In this document: positions 11,450 through 23,933 of the stretch, in pieces
How positions within the stretch are numbered: position 1 is the first letter of the stretch
Layout of the letters: the number at the start of each line of letters is the position of its first letter
NCBI RefSeq assembly: GCF_019097595.1
Contig: NC_080715.1
Coordinates: forward strand, 25,022,573 to 25,086,572
DNA from: Hemibagrus wyckioides
Taxonomy: Eukaryota; Chordata; Actinopteri; Siluriformes; Bagridae
Direction: 5' to 3'
DNA: 64,000 nucleotides
Translations under genes and position numbers: made by a program
The notes under the pieces: model-generated
Seen by the model: the letters and a program-made list of their open reading frames with translations, nothing else
Told to the model about the DNA's origin: nothing
The model's database searches: none

Positions 11450-13300
11450 GATCAATGCAATGCTAGTACTTTTAAGGTTGGCCATTTGGATTACTGTTAT
11501 GAAGCCATTTTACAGGACCAGGCACACCAGGCAATACACTGTATTCACCTGCAGACCACACAGAGTCCTATACATTAATAAACCAAATGGGAAATTCTAA
11601 AACTGACTGGAGGAGAGGTCCACTATGTCATTATATTAATTGCAGTTATACTTCTATATTGTTAGGCGTTTAATGTTCACACTCTGAACTCTTTACTTCC
11701 AAATAACATTCTTTCAGTTATTTTAAAGATTAATTTTACCTGTATCTAATAAATTTTACAAACATAGTAAAATACATATTATTTTATACATATTACAGAT
11801 ATGATCTATTCTAAATAGTTATAAATAATACACTGTTTAGTATTGAAAATATCTGGGAAACAAAACTTTGTTGTTTCCCTACATCAAGGTTATACCAAAG
11901 TTGAGGCTGCTATTCAATCATTCACACTTGCCTGTTTTTTCTGCATTTGATTATTTATTTATTTTAATCATAAAGGTTAGGATCAGGGCAAGGTTAGGAT
12001 CAGGTGCACAACGGAGGAGGCGAGATCTGAGGCTTTACCTTCAATGCAAATTGATGTTTAAATAAGTTTTGAGTTTAATGACAAATAATTTATAACTTAA
12101 GGGTCACTCAAACACCTGCAACAACCCCTGTTCCTCCCAGTATGACTCAAACCTCAAGCACTGCCTTATTCTCTTTCCCCCATCCACCAGCCCCCTGCCC
12201 ACCATATCTGGTTGTTCCCTAATGTTTACTTCAATCCTGTGAAAACAATGAATTTTGATTGTGTTCTCATTGTGGTCCTTGTTACTGCTGAATTAGAATT
12301 ACAGTGGTATACTAAATCAGGCTAAATAACACAGCTACAATGCCTCTGAGTGAAAACTAGTCTTCAAGCAGCAATAAACTAAATTGAACAATGAGGTGGG
12401 CAATGAATGAATGATGCATTCAGGGATTTGAGAGGAGTTAAAAGGGATTTTAAATAGTGTTATTTGGGGATTATGATAAATTCAACAAGGAGCAGGAATC
12501 ACCTTGGATACAGACATGCTCTGATTGTGTACTTTGCCTTGAATGATTATTTTATTCATTATTTATCCTGGTCAGGGTTTTGTTCAATCTGAAGGACAAG
12601 GCAGGAATGTACCCAGAATCAGACACCAGTCATAACACACACACACACACGCACACACACACACACACACACACCACCACTCCACTCCAGCAATAGTTGC
12701 TACTCCCTTAGAGAGCATCATGCCTACATTTTTTTCTATTTATTCATTCAAGGCATAGAGCAGTCTCACCCTGCCATTAACCAGTTCTCAAACCTAATAA
12801 ATGTGTGTGTGTGGGGGGGGGGGGGGGGGTAACTATAGCTTTCAGTCTCAGAAATAAAGGTACCAAACTTACGCTTCCTTGTCGCTGGGGTAATACCATC
12901 TTTTTTAACTTCTTGAAATGTACCTTTTATTGTTTACATTAAAGCTGTAAATGTACACCAAGTTTGTAAGGTCCTATTATGTACCTTAAATCATTTCACA
13001 GGCGTAGTAATTTAGTGTATTCATATTAATGATATGTAGTAAAAGTGCCATCCCAGTGACAAAGCAAAATTTGATCTTTGGAATGTCAGGATAAACAGTC
13101 ATGCTTGCAAATGACATTGTAACTATGTGCCATCAGCAAGGTGCAGGCTAGACCAGTATTTCTCAACAGCAGATGATCACACACACTTCACATTTGTGCT
13201 GTAACAGCCAAATTATCTAATCAGATAATGATCATGCATTTCATCAGCTAAGGCAGGTGTGTTAGAGCATATTAAAACACAGACATGTGCAAGTTAAAGG
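11450..13300. other. Intergenic region between nhlh2 and vangl1, part 2
   Basis: No gene is seen. It holds an interspersed-repeat fragment near 12560-12630, a CA array at about 12632-12674 and a poly-G run near 12813-12829. The remainder is AT-rich unique-looking DNA. Confidence 0.5.
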
Positions 13301-13539
13301 GATCATCAGAGATCATTTCTGCTCTGTGCAACGCTGCAGGCAGTAGCCTGCAGAATATGCAGCAGTGTGTCGAGCTCGCCTTCCTGCAGCAACACAACAC
13401 AACCCGACTGCAGAATGAGACTCACAACATGAAACTAGACATTTAAATTCTTTAAGCGCTGTTATCCCCCTCTAGTGGAAAGTAATGGTATTACACCGCC
13501 CATCTGCTTAGAAAGAAAAAGGTACGCTGCTTCAGTCCG

Positions 13540-13620
13540 GTCCATATGTGTGTGTACAGAGGTGTTTTCTGCTTTCAGCGTATTTGTGTTTATTTTGTGG
13601 GGATGCTATTGAGGCGAGAA
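13540..13620 (+). other. vangl1: Candidate 5' non-coding exon of vangl1
   Basis: A strong donor, GAGAAG/GTAAGT, occurs at about 13620/13621 in locally CpG-richer DNA (13320-14080), 6.4 kb upstream of the first coding exon. The first vangl1 coding exon appears to start at an acceptor inside its 5' untranslated region (about 19887), so at least one upstream non-coding exon is expected. This donor is the best candidate I see. The transcription start and the left exon edge are guesses. Confidence 0.25.
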
Positions 13621-13639
13621 GGTAAGTTTAATCGTTTCT

Positions 13640-16390
13640 ATTACCTTGTTCTTTGTTTGCTAGGTTGGTTACAGCAGTCTACCCTGTAATCACCTTTGGC
13701 ATATTAAGGAATGAACAGAATGTCTATTGTATATATAATGATATTATACGCTACTACTAAGAGCACATAGAGTGGCCGAAATCTAGCTGAAATCCCGAAA
13801 TGTGAATGTATGGCGTGGCATGAAATCTAAATTTGTTAATGAACGTGATTTTCACGGCGCATCATTGGAATTTTGTGGCCCCGTCTGGTGCGTCTCAAAT
13901 CGCATTTATCGCGCTAAGTACTGTCAAAACAGCACGACACTTGAGATACAATATGTAATGTAGTCGGTTCATAGAAATGCATTTTCTGCCATTGTACTGC
14001 ATGATAATCTTGCGGTTTTTTCCCCGCAGCGGGTGTAGCGCGAGCTGATCGGGTGTTCCCCCTGCCGAGCGCGCGCTGCATCCCCTGTTAATATCTCTTG
14101 ACAGACATCCATAAGACCATAGTGCACAAGAACAATGCTTTCACGGAAGTGCATGGATTTGGGTGTGTGCGCTCTGCGTCTCGGAAAAAAAAGAAAAGCG
14201 AGTCCACATGGACTGGGAACACCAAAAAGATTCATTTATCACTAGATATTTGCTGTGTCTCCTGTTCTGAAAGGTACATACTAACTGCTCAGCAGATGTT
14301 CAGTTCTGCTCAGGCACCAAGAGAGGCACCCTTTCCCCCCCACCCCACCCCCCCAAAAGGCTATGAGGTGCAGGTAACATAAAACTGGGAGCAGACTATT
14401 CAGGGTGTTTTTTCTTTGAAGCATTCACAAAAATAGCATATGGGAAAGCCTTCCTCTGTAAAGATCACAGATCTTTCCAAAAGACAAGTTTTTTTTTTTT
14501 TTATCAAACTCTGCAGCTGTAAGAAAGCAGTGCACATGTGCACCCTCTGCAGAGTGATAGTATATTATCTGCATCTGAAGAAAATGGACCTTACATTTCA
14601 AAGCTTGATGGGCTGTAATTTTCCACCAAGATGTCTGGCTAATTTTGCTCCAAGCTGAGACAGAAAGAGATTGATGTAAGCCATTACCCAGCCATTGATG
14701 GTCTTTGGGTGTTAACAGTCTCCGCCATCATGAATTCTGTGATCACGTCTGGTGCAAGTTCACCTTCAAATCAAGTGGCATGTAATCTGTTGGGTTCCAG
14801 GCTTGATGAAAAAAAAAAATACTTTAGGCTCCACTGTCTGTCCCAAATCACATCTGGGTCAATATACAATTTAATGTTCGCAAATACCACTTGCATTTGA
14901 AATTATTTCATACTTGAGGTTAGCGAATCTGGGCATAATAGTGTCAGAAAGCCAAGGCTATGAAGGTTATCTGCAAGAAGATTGGTTTTATGTCACTTTT
15001 GAGTTAATCAGTTTTCCCTATGAAAATACATGCATACAAATAGCTGTTTGTCTATGTGCCAGCCTAGTCTATCCTGTATCACCTGTACTGATCACTTAAA
15101 CCTGAAAGAATGTTATTTATACTGTTTCAGTGGCATCTCCATTGTTTGCAGATACTGTAATGGTTTATTAGTATGATCTGTAAAGCAGGACTGAAGAATG
15201 TGCCTGTACACTCAAACAACAGATGCGCTCTTAATGTGAGCTGAAGTTTAGGCTGGGAAGCCCACATTAAAGTACAATTAATCATTCTACCCCATTTAAC
15301 ACGCTAGATTGAACTCATTAGCTCATTATCACTGGCTTCATAGGCTGGATTTGGTCTGTTAGAAACAGAAAAAAATCGATGTAGTCTGTACTCCTCCATG
15401 AATTCTATCTGACCTGTATCTATAGATGATGGGCTTTCATGCAAGACAGTAGTGAATTGTTTCAAACTAATTGATTGTAATGTCACATTCTCAGGCACAC
15501 ACATGCTTGGGAATACAGCAAAACGCCACATAGTACACAACTGACCTAATTTCCCTTCCCCAGGGAGTGAGGGTTTGTTCTGATCTCAGTACAGTCATGT
15601 CCAACATCTGTGGAGTGTTACTGTTTAACTTTTTACTTTCTGCTTTAATGTGTGTGCAGTGGTATTCCCTCAGTCACCTGAGAACTGCCTATGGTACTTC
15701 TGAGGTAATCCAAGAGGATGTGGAACAAATAAAAGGCCCATAAAGCAAAGTGACATGAGAAAATAATGGATGCAAAATGCACCACAATGCAAAGCAATAT
15801 GTCTGCCCAGTTTGTTATCTGGCCATTGTGCTATACTGTATATCAGAATGCTTCAGAGAGCATTATCTCACTTAATGAGGGCAGGAGAAAGCATAAATTC
15901 ATTGACAAGCCCACTGGGAAAGTCAAAGCTCCAATGTCTTTCCATGTTATCCTTCCCAGAACAACAATTAATAGTCTGAAAAGAAGCTACTTATGTATTT
16001 TAACTGAAAATGTATGACTGTGTTGGTTAATTGTCTGCATTAACACAGACTGAAAAATACATAATCCATAGGAGGGGTGACTACATTTAGATACAGTCTT
16101 TCCTGATAATGTCTCAGGTGACAAAGGCAGAAAATCTTTGGCTTATATTTGATGAGCTGTGTCTTTTCTCAAATACAGCATGGTTTTCACACTGTCCTGA
16201 TTCTGGAAAGATTGTCTAGTATCCGTTCAAGCTAATTAATATTCCTAATAAAAATAGTCCTTACCAGTAACTAGACTACATACTCAGTTTTTGTGAGTAA
16301 TGATGCAGGTGACAGCATTCTGTGATCGAAATATATGAACCAACAGGTTCAAGCGTGACTAAGTGTATCCCAGTGGTTAGTGTTTCTTTA
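13640..16390. other. Probable 5' region or intron of vangl1
   Basis: No coding sequence is supported. The part at 13850-14080 is richer in CpG than its surroundings and could belong to a promoter. The rest is AT-rich with short homopolymers (poly-T near 14490, poly-A near 14811). The open frame at 14098-14382 has no recognisable domain and no homologue that I know. Confidence 0.4.
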
Positions 16391-16627
16391 TGTGGGTAGT
16401 GGTAGCTCCAGTGGTTAAGGCTCTGGGTTGTTGATTGGAAGAGTGGGGTTCAAGCCCCAGCACTGCCACATTGCCACTGTTGGACTCCTGAGCAAGGCCC
16501 ATAACCCTCCTTGCTCCAGGGGAGCTGCATCATGGCTGACCTTGCCTTCTGATCGCAACCTCCAAAGTTGGGATATGTGACTTTCACTGTGTTGTAATGT
16601 GTATGAGACAATAATAAAGGCTTCTTC
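16391..16627 (+). repeat. tRNA-derived SINE copy 2
   Basis: A tRNA-like head carries GTGGTAGCTCC and GGTTCAAGCCCC boxes. It is followed by the shared GAGCAAGGCCC block, then a longer body than in the other copies, ending in an AATAATAAAGGC tail. It probably belongs to a different subfamily from the copies at 40.4 and 58.4 kb, which end with GGATAAGGG(C)-type text. Confidence 0.7.
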
Positions 16628-16654
16628 CTCCGTTACATTACAGACATCTTAAAG

Positions 16655-16850
16655 CAGGGGTGTCCAATCTTATCCACAAAGGGCCGGTGTGGGTGCAGGT
16701 TTTCATTCTAATCAAGCAGGAGCTACACCTGATTCCACCTGTTTAATCAGTTGATCTTGGCTTTCAATAGACTCAGGTGTGGCTTCTGCTTGGTTGGAAT
16801 GAAAACCTGCGCCCACACTGGCCCTTTCTGGATAAGATTTGACACCCCTG
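16655..16850. mobile_element. hAT-type MITE with target duplication
   Basis: This is a 196-bp palindromic non-autonomous DNA transposon. The ends are CAGGGGTGTCCAATCTTATC on the left and its near-perfect inverse on the right, and complementarity continues inward for about 60 bp through TGTGGG-GCAGGTTTTCATTC. The flanking 8-mers are TCTTAAAG and TTTTAAAG, a 7 of 8 match, which fits the 8-bp duplication made by hAT transposases. There is no coding capacity. A more decayed relative lies at 55412-55619. Confidence 0.85.
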
Positions 16851-16859
16851 TTTTAAAGG

Positions 16860-18168
16860 AAACTCTTTCTCTGGAGAAGTCAGTTTAGAGAATTTTTCTT
16901 TTTCTGGTGACTGGGTGAGTGCAGAAAACAAATCAAAACCAAACAAAAACGCTGGTGACAGTTATATCATCAGCTTACTGAACCTGCTTGGCCACTGGGC
17001 AGCTCTGAATCAAAAACAGATCTTTGTCCCAGGCACACTTCACTTCTTCACACCTGTATAATAAACAGTATAAATAGCAAATTCGTTCATTTTATTTGGC
17101 TAACGCTGTCAACCTACTCACATTAGTAGTCAACCCCACACTCTCCCAGCTTCTGTCTATCTGAGAACATGGATCATTGATTTCTGCAATACTCTGGCAC
17201 TCTCACACATCCTGATATAAGACTGATTTTTTTTCCACCCCAAAAGCCCAGAAAGCTGCTGCTTATCAATTTTCACGTCTTCACACCTGCTTAACAACCT
17301 GACACATTGTCCTTTACACATACCTACACCTAGTGGCTATTGGTGATTTCCAGAGCTATTTATTTATTGAATGTTACAGCAATTATTTTCATCAAAGCCA
17401 CACTGTACTTTGCCAAATGGTCATTGAGGCTTCAATTCTGAACTTCTTAGTCAGAGGCCTGGCTTAAGGAGTTTGTGTGTTGCCTTTTAACCTGTCAGTA
17501 TTTTGAATATTGTGATGCTGTGAAATGGCTCAAGCACCAGTTAGAGCTGATAGACTGATGGAAAAAATTCTGAGAAAAAACTCACGTGATCTAAATAATC
17601 TCAAATAATTCATGTGATCTATCCATGAAAAAAGAGATGGTTTTGTTGCCAGTAAATTCATTAACATTATAACATATTGTAGTGATAAGAAGCAACCCAA
17701 AAATTATTCAAGTATGATAGACCTCTGAGGCAAAATCTGAAACATACATGTAGCATTTGCAGATAATTTATCCTCTTGAGTCTTAAAAAAAGAAAGAAAA
17801 AGAAAAAACCTCAACCTTAAACAAGCTCTGCCTCAGTGATTTACAGGCATATTACAAAACTGAGTCATCTCACTCACTATAAAGAGTATGGTTTGTTAAA
17901 TTTCAAGTGTTTTCTTACTTCTGAGCCTCTTTTCAAATCATTACAACTCATGTTTTTTTTGTAGTACTTTTAGATATGCAGGACAATTAGTTTCACCTAC
18001 ATTTTTTCCTGTTTCATTCTTATGCCTGTTTTTTTGTCCTAGCTTTTTTTTAGCACACAATAAAGAATTGTTTATCTTTTTCTATAATTACTTTTTATTG
18101 CCCCTGGCTATAAAAGCCCAGCTCTGAGTTTCAATATACGTAAACGTTCAAGTTTATAATGCTTAAAA

Positions 18169-18202
<34 letters not shown>

Positions 18203-19845
18203 CCTTGACTCTGTAGGTGTAATGACTGAATAAAGCTAGAGTTTTGAAAGCTAAATGTCTTTGCCTGCGGCATCTCTTCTCTTGCTCCAATTCCCCAGTG
18301 TACTGTACTGTAATGGACTCATTATTACAATACCGTAAATCAGTCAGCATGACCTCTTTAGTTTGTCAAATCACTGGTCCTGCCCTCAACGTCCAGTTTC
18401 ACTTTTATGATGGCCTTATCTGGCCTCACAGTAGGCCCATTTTATATTATACACAATGAAAAGGGATATATATGTGAGCTGTCAGATTTCATGATGCAGG
18501 TATGAGAATAAAAAAATCAGTCACATATTGTTTGTGTATAAAGTGGTGTTCTTATCTTATTTCACCCTTCAAGAAATGCCAGCAGAAAACTGCATCCCTG
18601 TCCCATTGTAAACCATTTTTTGTTTTGCCCTTGTTTATCATTTGTGATAATGTGAACTGTTAGCTTGGATTGTCTGGCCCATCCCTGTTGCTTTAGAGCT
18701 CGTGGTTTCTTCAACAGCAGTATGCCACCCCTCCCTCCCTCTCTCACTCCCTCTCTCACTCTCGCACACAGGAATCAGCAGTGGTGTATTCTTTTCATAA
18801 TGAGACATCTGGACTGGGCATCTGCTGTAGCTCAGTGTATCTGTTGTCTTTTCTTCAGCTATTCATGATGCCCATATTACAGATTTAGTGTGGATCGTAT
18901 ATCTGAGCCCCACACATTCTTTCTTGCAGTTTGATATTGGAAATGAGATTTATGGGGTCTTACGGAAACAGCTAAGCTTTCTTAATAAGAGCAAAAGCCA
19001 GGCACATTGCTTAAATCACATAGAAAAGGAGAAAAATCAGAATGGCTACTGGTACATGCATGCATTTTGTTTGTGGGGTTTTGTGTGTCCGTGATGTAAT
19101 CTCAGTGGAATTATTTGTGTCCGTTTCACCGAAGCATGAGGTAACTCCAGAGGAATTGTGTGTGTGTGTGTGTCTGCCAGCTCAGATTACCTATATTGAC
19201 GGCAGTGACTGTAGGAGTGCAGAGGCTATCAGGAGAAGATGATGGAGTATGAATAGGGAAGTGTCTGTGTGTGGGTGAGGGTGTGTTTAGGGAGGGAATG
19301 TAATCAGGATAAAGATTCAAGGTTAGCTGGGTTAGTAAGCATGACAAATACCTTAAAATCAATATATGTTATTGACATTGCAAAAATACCTGCTGTAAAC
19401 ACATATTCTCATGATTAACCTTGGCTGTATACTGTTTCTGGACATATCAGTGTGAAAATCAAATACAGCTTTACAAATTGTTATGGACTGAGTTCAAAGT
19501 AGGTGCTGTGGAATGTAGGAAGTGGGCAGGGGTGAGAAAAGAATAGCACATATATCGGGTGATCTGCAAAGGAAAGTCGTGCTGTTTCCCCTGCTTAGGG
19601 TAGATTGTTGTTCACTGTTTTGTTATGAAGTTTGGGGTCATGACCTAGGAAAAGGGGACTGAGGTTTGGGTGGTGGTGGTTGGTGATGGTTGTGGGGTGG
19701 TAGTGGGGTATACAGCAGAGCAGCAATCACCTAAGAGAAACCATAAAGGAAAGAGAAAAGCCTAGAATACTTGATAAATCTTATATTCCAGTTATTCCAT
19801 AATTCTTCTGGACAAATGCTTCTAGCCTCCTGACTAAATTTATAT

Positions 19846-19850
<5 letters not shown>
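16860..19850. other. Region upstream of vangl1 coding exons
   Basis: No gene is supported. It contains a TG array at about 18171-18199, short TG tracts near 19155-19175 and generic AT-rich DNA. It is probably intronic to vangl1 if a distal non-coding exon exists. Confidence 0.45.

Positions 19851-19884
<34 letters not shown>
19851..19884. repeat. (TC)n array before vangl1 first coding exon
   Basis: A dinucleotide TC run ends a few bases before CAAG and GACAG, either of which could be the acceptor for the exon carrying the vangl1 start codon. The array would then act as the polypyrimidine tract. Confidence 0.8.
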
Positions 19885-19889
<5 letters not shown>

Positions 19890-20018
19890 GACAGTAAATT
19901 GGTGTAACCATAACTTGGTTGCTGCTTCCTGCTTCCTTGTGGCCTTTAACGTTCTGTGGCCAAGCCAAACAAAGCCCTGGACCAATCATAGAAAAGACAC
20001 TTCATCATCATCATCATA

Positions 20019-22050
20019 ATGGACACAGACTCTGTCCACTCTGGCCACTCTCAGCACTCTCGAGGGTCAAACAGACACAGGTAAATCACTTCCCCCCTTA
20101 TTATTCAGCAGCTTAATTAAAATAGCACTTTTTCCAGCACATTCTATTGTTTCAGAATCAGAAATGCTTACACAGATGTAAAAAAAAAAGGTTTATATGA
20201 CAAAATATTTACATTATACTTTAATATTTAAATGATTGCAGCTTAATATGGCTGTGAGGTACAAAATCAAGAAATCATAGTGTTTTCCCTACATATAGAC
20301 TGTATTATCTAGCAAATTCATATCTAGCAAATAGTTATACATTATTTTATAATTATAAATTATATTTAATTTACTATTTGATTAATAAATAAATAAATTA
20401 ATAGCTCAAGGTCAGAAATCTCAAATAAACAAAATGTTTTAAAAACGAATTTGTCCATGTTGCTTCAAAATGCAGAATGCATTGCCAGTAGTCCTTTACA
20501 TTAAGGGCAGGCAAGATTGTTAACTTGCAATTGTAGTTGACCCTTTAAAGCCATAACAGATTTTTCAGTGATTTGTTGTTAGCATGTTATTTAGTAACTC
20601 CCATGAAATATACACTAGCTACACTGAAACTAATCGGAAAGTTAGGTGTCTGTTGTTACGTGTGTGAGGAACCCACCGGCCCTGAGACTTAAAAAGTAAT
20701 TCTCAGAAAATATATTCAGCAATGCTCTTTCTTTTTCACATGACTCATAATGAATATGGCTAGGATCAAATTTCTGTTTAATGTGTGAAAGAAAGGTTAA
20801 AAAAAGATGCTTAAAATGAACTCTCTTGGTAAACTTGTTTTATTTACAAAATAAAATAGCACTTTTAATTTATCCTTTTCCATCTGTCTGCAAGTGTGTC
20901 TGATGACTCTTACTGCTCCAATTACCCAAACAGAGCTGCTAAACCACAGGAGGGAGAGGCAAATTTGTGTCAGTGTGCTTGTTTAAACTGCTACACCAGA
21001 AACTGTGCCATAGGGACAGACATTGCTCCACTTACCGGGAAGACAGCAAGAAGCTTTGCTGCTTTTTTGTCATGAGTTTGACTAAATCTAACATAAGAAA
21101 GCAGATTGTGCTTTTTATTTTGCTGTCTTGATGGAGTATTAATGGGAAAATTACAAAAATTTCTGGTGGAATGCTCTAAAAAATATGTGCTTAAAGAAAT
21201 CCCCCTTGATTCACATATCCTGTTTTACACTGCCTACAAAACCTTACCGCTTATCCTCTTTCAATTAAAAAAATAAATAATCAATTTAGCTCAAATATGA
21301 TAATGAAGAGTATAAAGACCTTGTCTACACGTATGTTTATTCCATACAGTGATCGCAGTAAAGACCGCCACAAACCACGCAGTCATGATGGCAGCAATCG
21401 CTCCGACAAGAACGTCACCATCAGCAGCCTGTCTGCGCAGACAGGAGCGACAGAGCAGACCCCGGCTAGCACAGAGCCTCAGGTCAGTCCATTTTACACG
21501 TGAAGTAGTGTGGTTAATGTAGTTAACTGTAGTCTATGGGTGTGGTTGTGGCTCTGTGAAGAGGTGTGAAGATAACTATGTATGTTATTAATGCCTTTGT
21601 CACTTTTTCTTGTAAAATCTCTCACAGAGAGAGAGAGAGAGAGACAGAGAGAGATACAGAGATCAGTAATGTTGGTGGCTTGGTGAATGGTGAAGGTATG
21701 CCCTGTTTGAATTAGGCTGATTACTGTACTTGTAAACCAGTTTTGTTGGATAATGCCATCGACACATCAGCATGTGATATTTTGACAACATGTAGACTAA
21801 TTATCATTTTATCACAAACAAAAGGAACCTATCTAATGAGTGTTTCTATCATGAGTTTATAGATCAGTTCTTTTTACTAGAAGGTGAATCAGTGCTGACG
21901 AGGGAGACTGAAGGAAATCTTTTTGTGCTTTTGTTAGTCTTTTCTAAGAGAGAGAGAGAGAGAGATGCTGCTCTTGGCATTACACTTCATTCTGACCTAG
22001 TTGTTGCTCACAGTGGGAGAAGCCATACAATTTCTCATGTTTTCGTGTGT

Positions 22051-22087
<37 letters not shown>

Positions 22088-23902
22088 AGATTTGAGACAT
22101 ACAATTAGGTTATCCCATGCAAGATACTATGCATGTACCATGAAGCATGATTTTACCTCTAATGGTCTGTTTGTCCTGAAGTGTATATATATAATAATAT
22201 ATATATTTATATTTATTTATATTTATAAATATATATATTTGTGCTCCACTCAATCTCCACTCAATGTCTTTTAAAATCATACAAATGTTAACATTTTGTT
22301 TATCTTATTTTGACCATAGAGTAATTAACAAATAAGTGTTGAGTGACTGGCATTTGTAATTCTGAAGCAAAATAGGGATTTTAAGTGACATTCCATGCCA
22401 CTTTTTCTCTATCTTTTATTTGCACTCCCATTAGGAGTCTGCCAGATAAGGAGCACTATTTTAAAGAAAGAAATTAAAGGCTGACATATTTTGCTATTTA
22501 AAGCTCCTCATGTATCCATGTACATATACTCAAACACACTGTTTAAACCAGGACTTGCTAATAAGGGATCCAACAGACTTCTAGGCAACAGTAAAAGCAC
22601 ACGTTAGCTGAGCCTCATGATGAGCATCCGTGTTTGGACCTCGGTGCTTCAGTGTCTCATGTGTTCCCTGGCAGTGCTACAGGGCTAATGATAATCCATG
22701 ACTGATCTATTCTTCTCTGTGTAATGCAGCCTGTTTGACTCACATGTCCTTTATTGTATCTGTCAAACGGTGATGGTGTGTGAAATTCTCTCTACCCTGA
22801 AGAAACTGGAGACAAACAGAGGAATGCTTTTTAAATACTGTGCACATCGTTCCTCAGCTGCCATATTCATGCATGTGGAAATGTGGTAATTAATTTGTTT
22901 AGTAGTAAGACAGGTTTAAAGAACATACTTATTAAGAAAATAAATATGTAATACACGTATCACAAGGAATATGTTAAATTTTTTTAGGTAATATCAGCCA
23001 TAACATCAAGGCCACCTGCCTAATATTGAGATGCCAAAACAGCTCTAACCCCTCGAGGCATGGACTCCACAAGACCTCTGAAGGTGTGCTGTGGTTTCTG
23101 CCACAAACACATTAGCAGCAGATCCTTTAAGTACTATAAGGTGCGAAGTGGAGCCTCCATGGATCAGACTTGTTTGTACAGCATGTCTCACAGATGCTCA
23201 ATCAGATTGAGATCTGGGGAATTTGAAGGCCAAGTCAACACTTTGAATTCCTTGTCATGCTCCACTATCGATTTTTGCAGTGTGGCAGGAAGCATCATCC
23301 TGCTGAAAGAGGACACTGTTATTAGGGAATGCTGTTGCCATGAATGGGTTCTGAAGCTCTGACCTAGTCATCTAGTCATCAGAGTTTGGTGCTTTGTTAA
23401 TGTCACTCAGATCCTTACTCTTATCCATTTCCCCTGCTTCCAACACATCAACTTCAAGAACTGACAGTTCACTTGCTGCCTAGTTTATTCCACACCTTAA
23501 CAGGTGCCACTGTATGTAGACAATCAATGTTATTCACATCAGCTCTCAGTGGTTTTAATGTTACGGCTGATTGTTTTATCTCTAGAGAGGTGTTTTAAAC
23601 TCATCACTGAGCCAGAGTAACCTGAATAATAACCCATATGTGTCATACAGAAAGTAACATGATTCAATACTCATGAGACACCAGTGTAAATATTTGCAGA
23701 TGCACCCAAGAGGCTCGAAACAATCCATCAAACTCCCTTCATGCTTCAAATCCCACCACAGCTCCTTTAACCAGGGATACACTGGAGATGATAATGAGCC
23801 TCTTTGAAGGAAAACAAGTCAGCGCATTGAAAATATGAAGTGACTATTCTGTTGGTTATTCATTCGTTCATTCATTTATTTATTTGCTTTCATTCTTAAG
23901 TT

Positions 23903-23933
<31 letters not shown>

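Noticed and set aside
13465..13485. CTCF-like CCACTAGAGGGGGA
   Set aside because: It lacks the invariant C after the G run, a mismatch at an important position.
14098..14382. Plus-strand open frame of 94 codons in the CpG-richer area
   Set aside because: No recognisable motif. A longer open stretch is expected where GC content rises.
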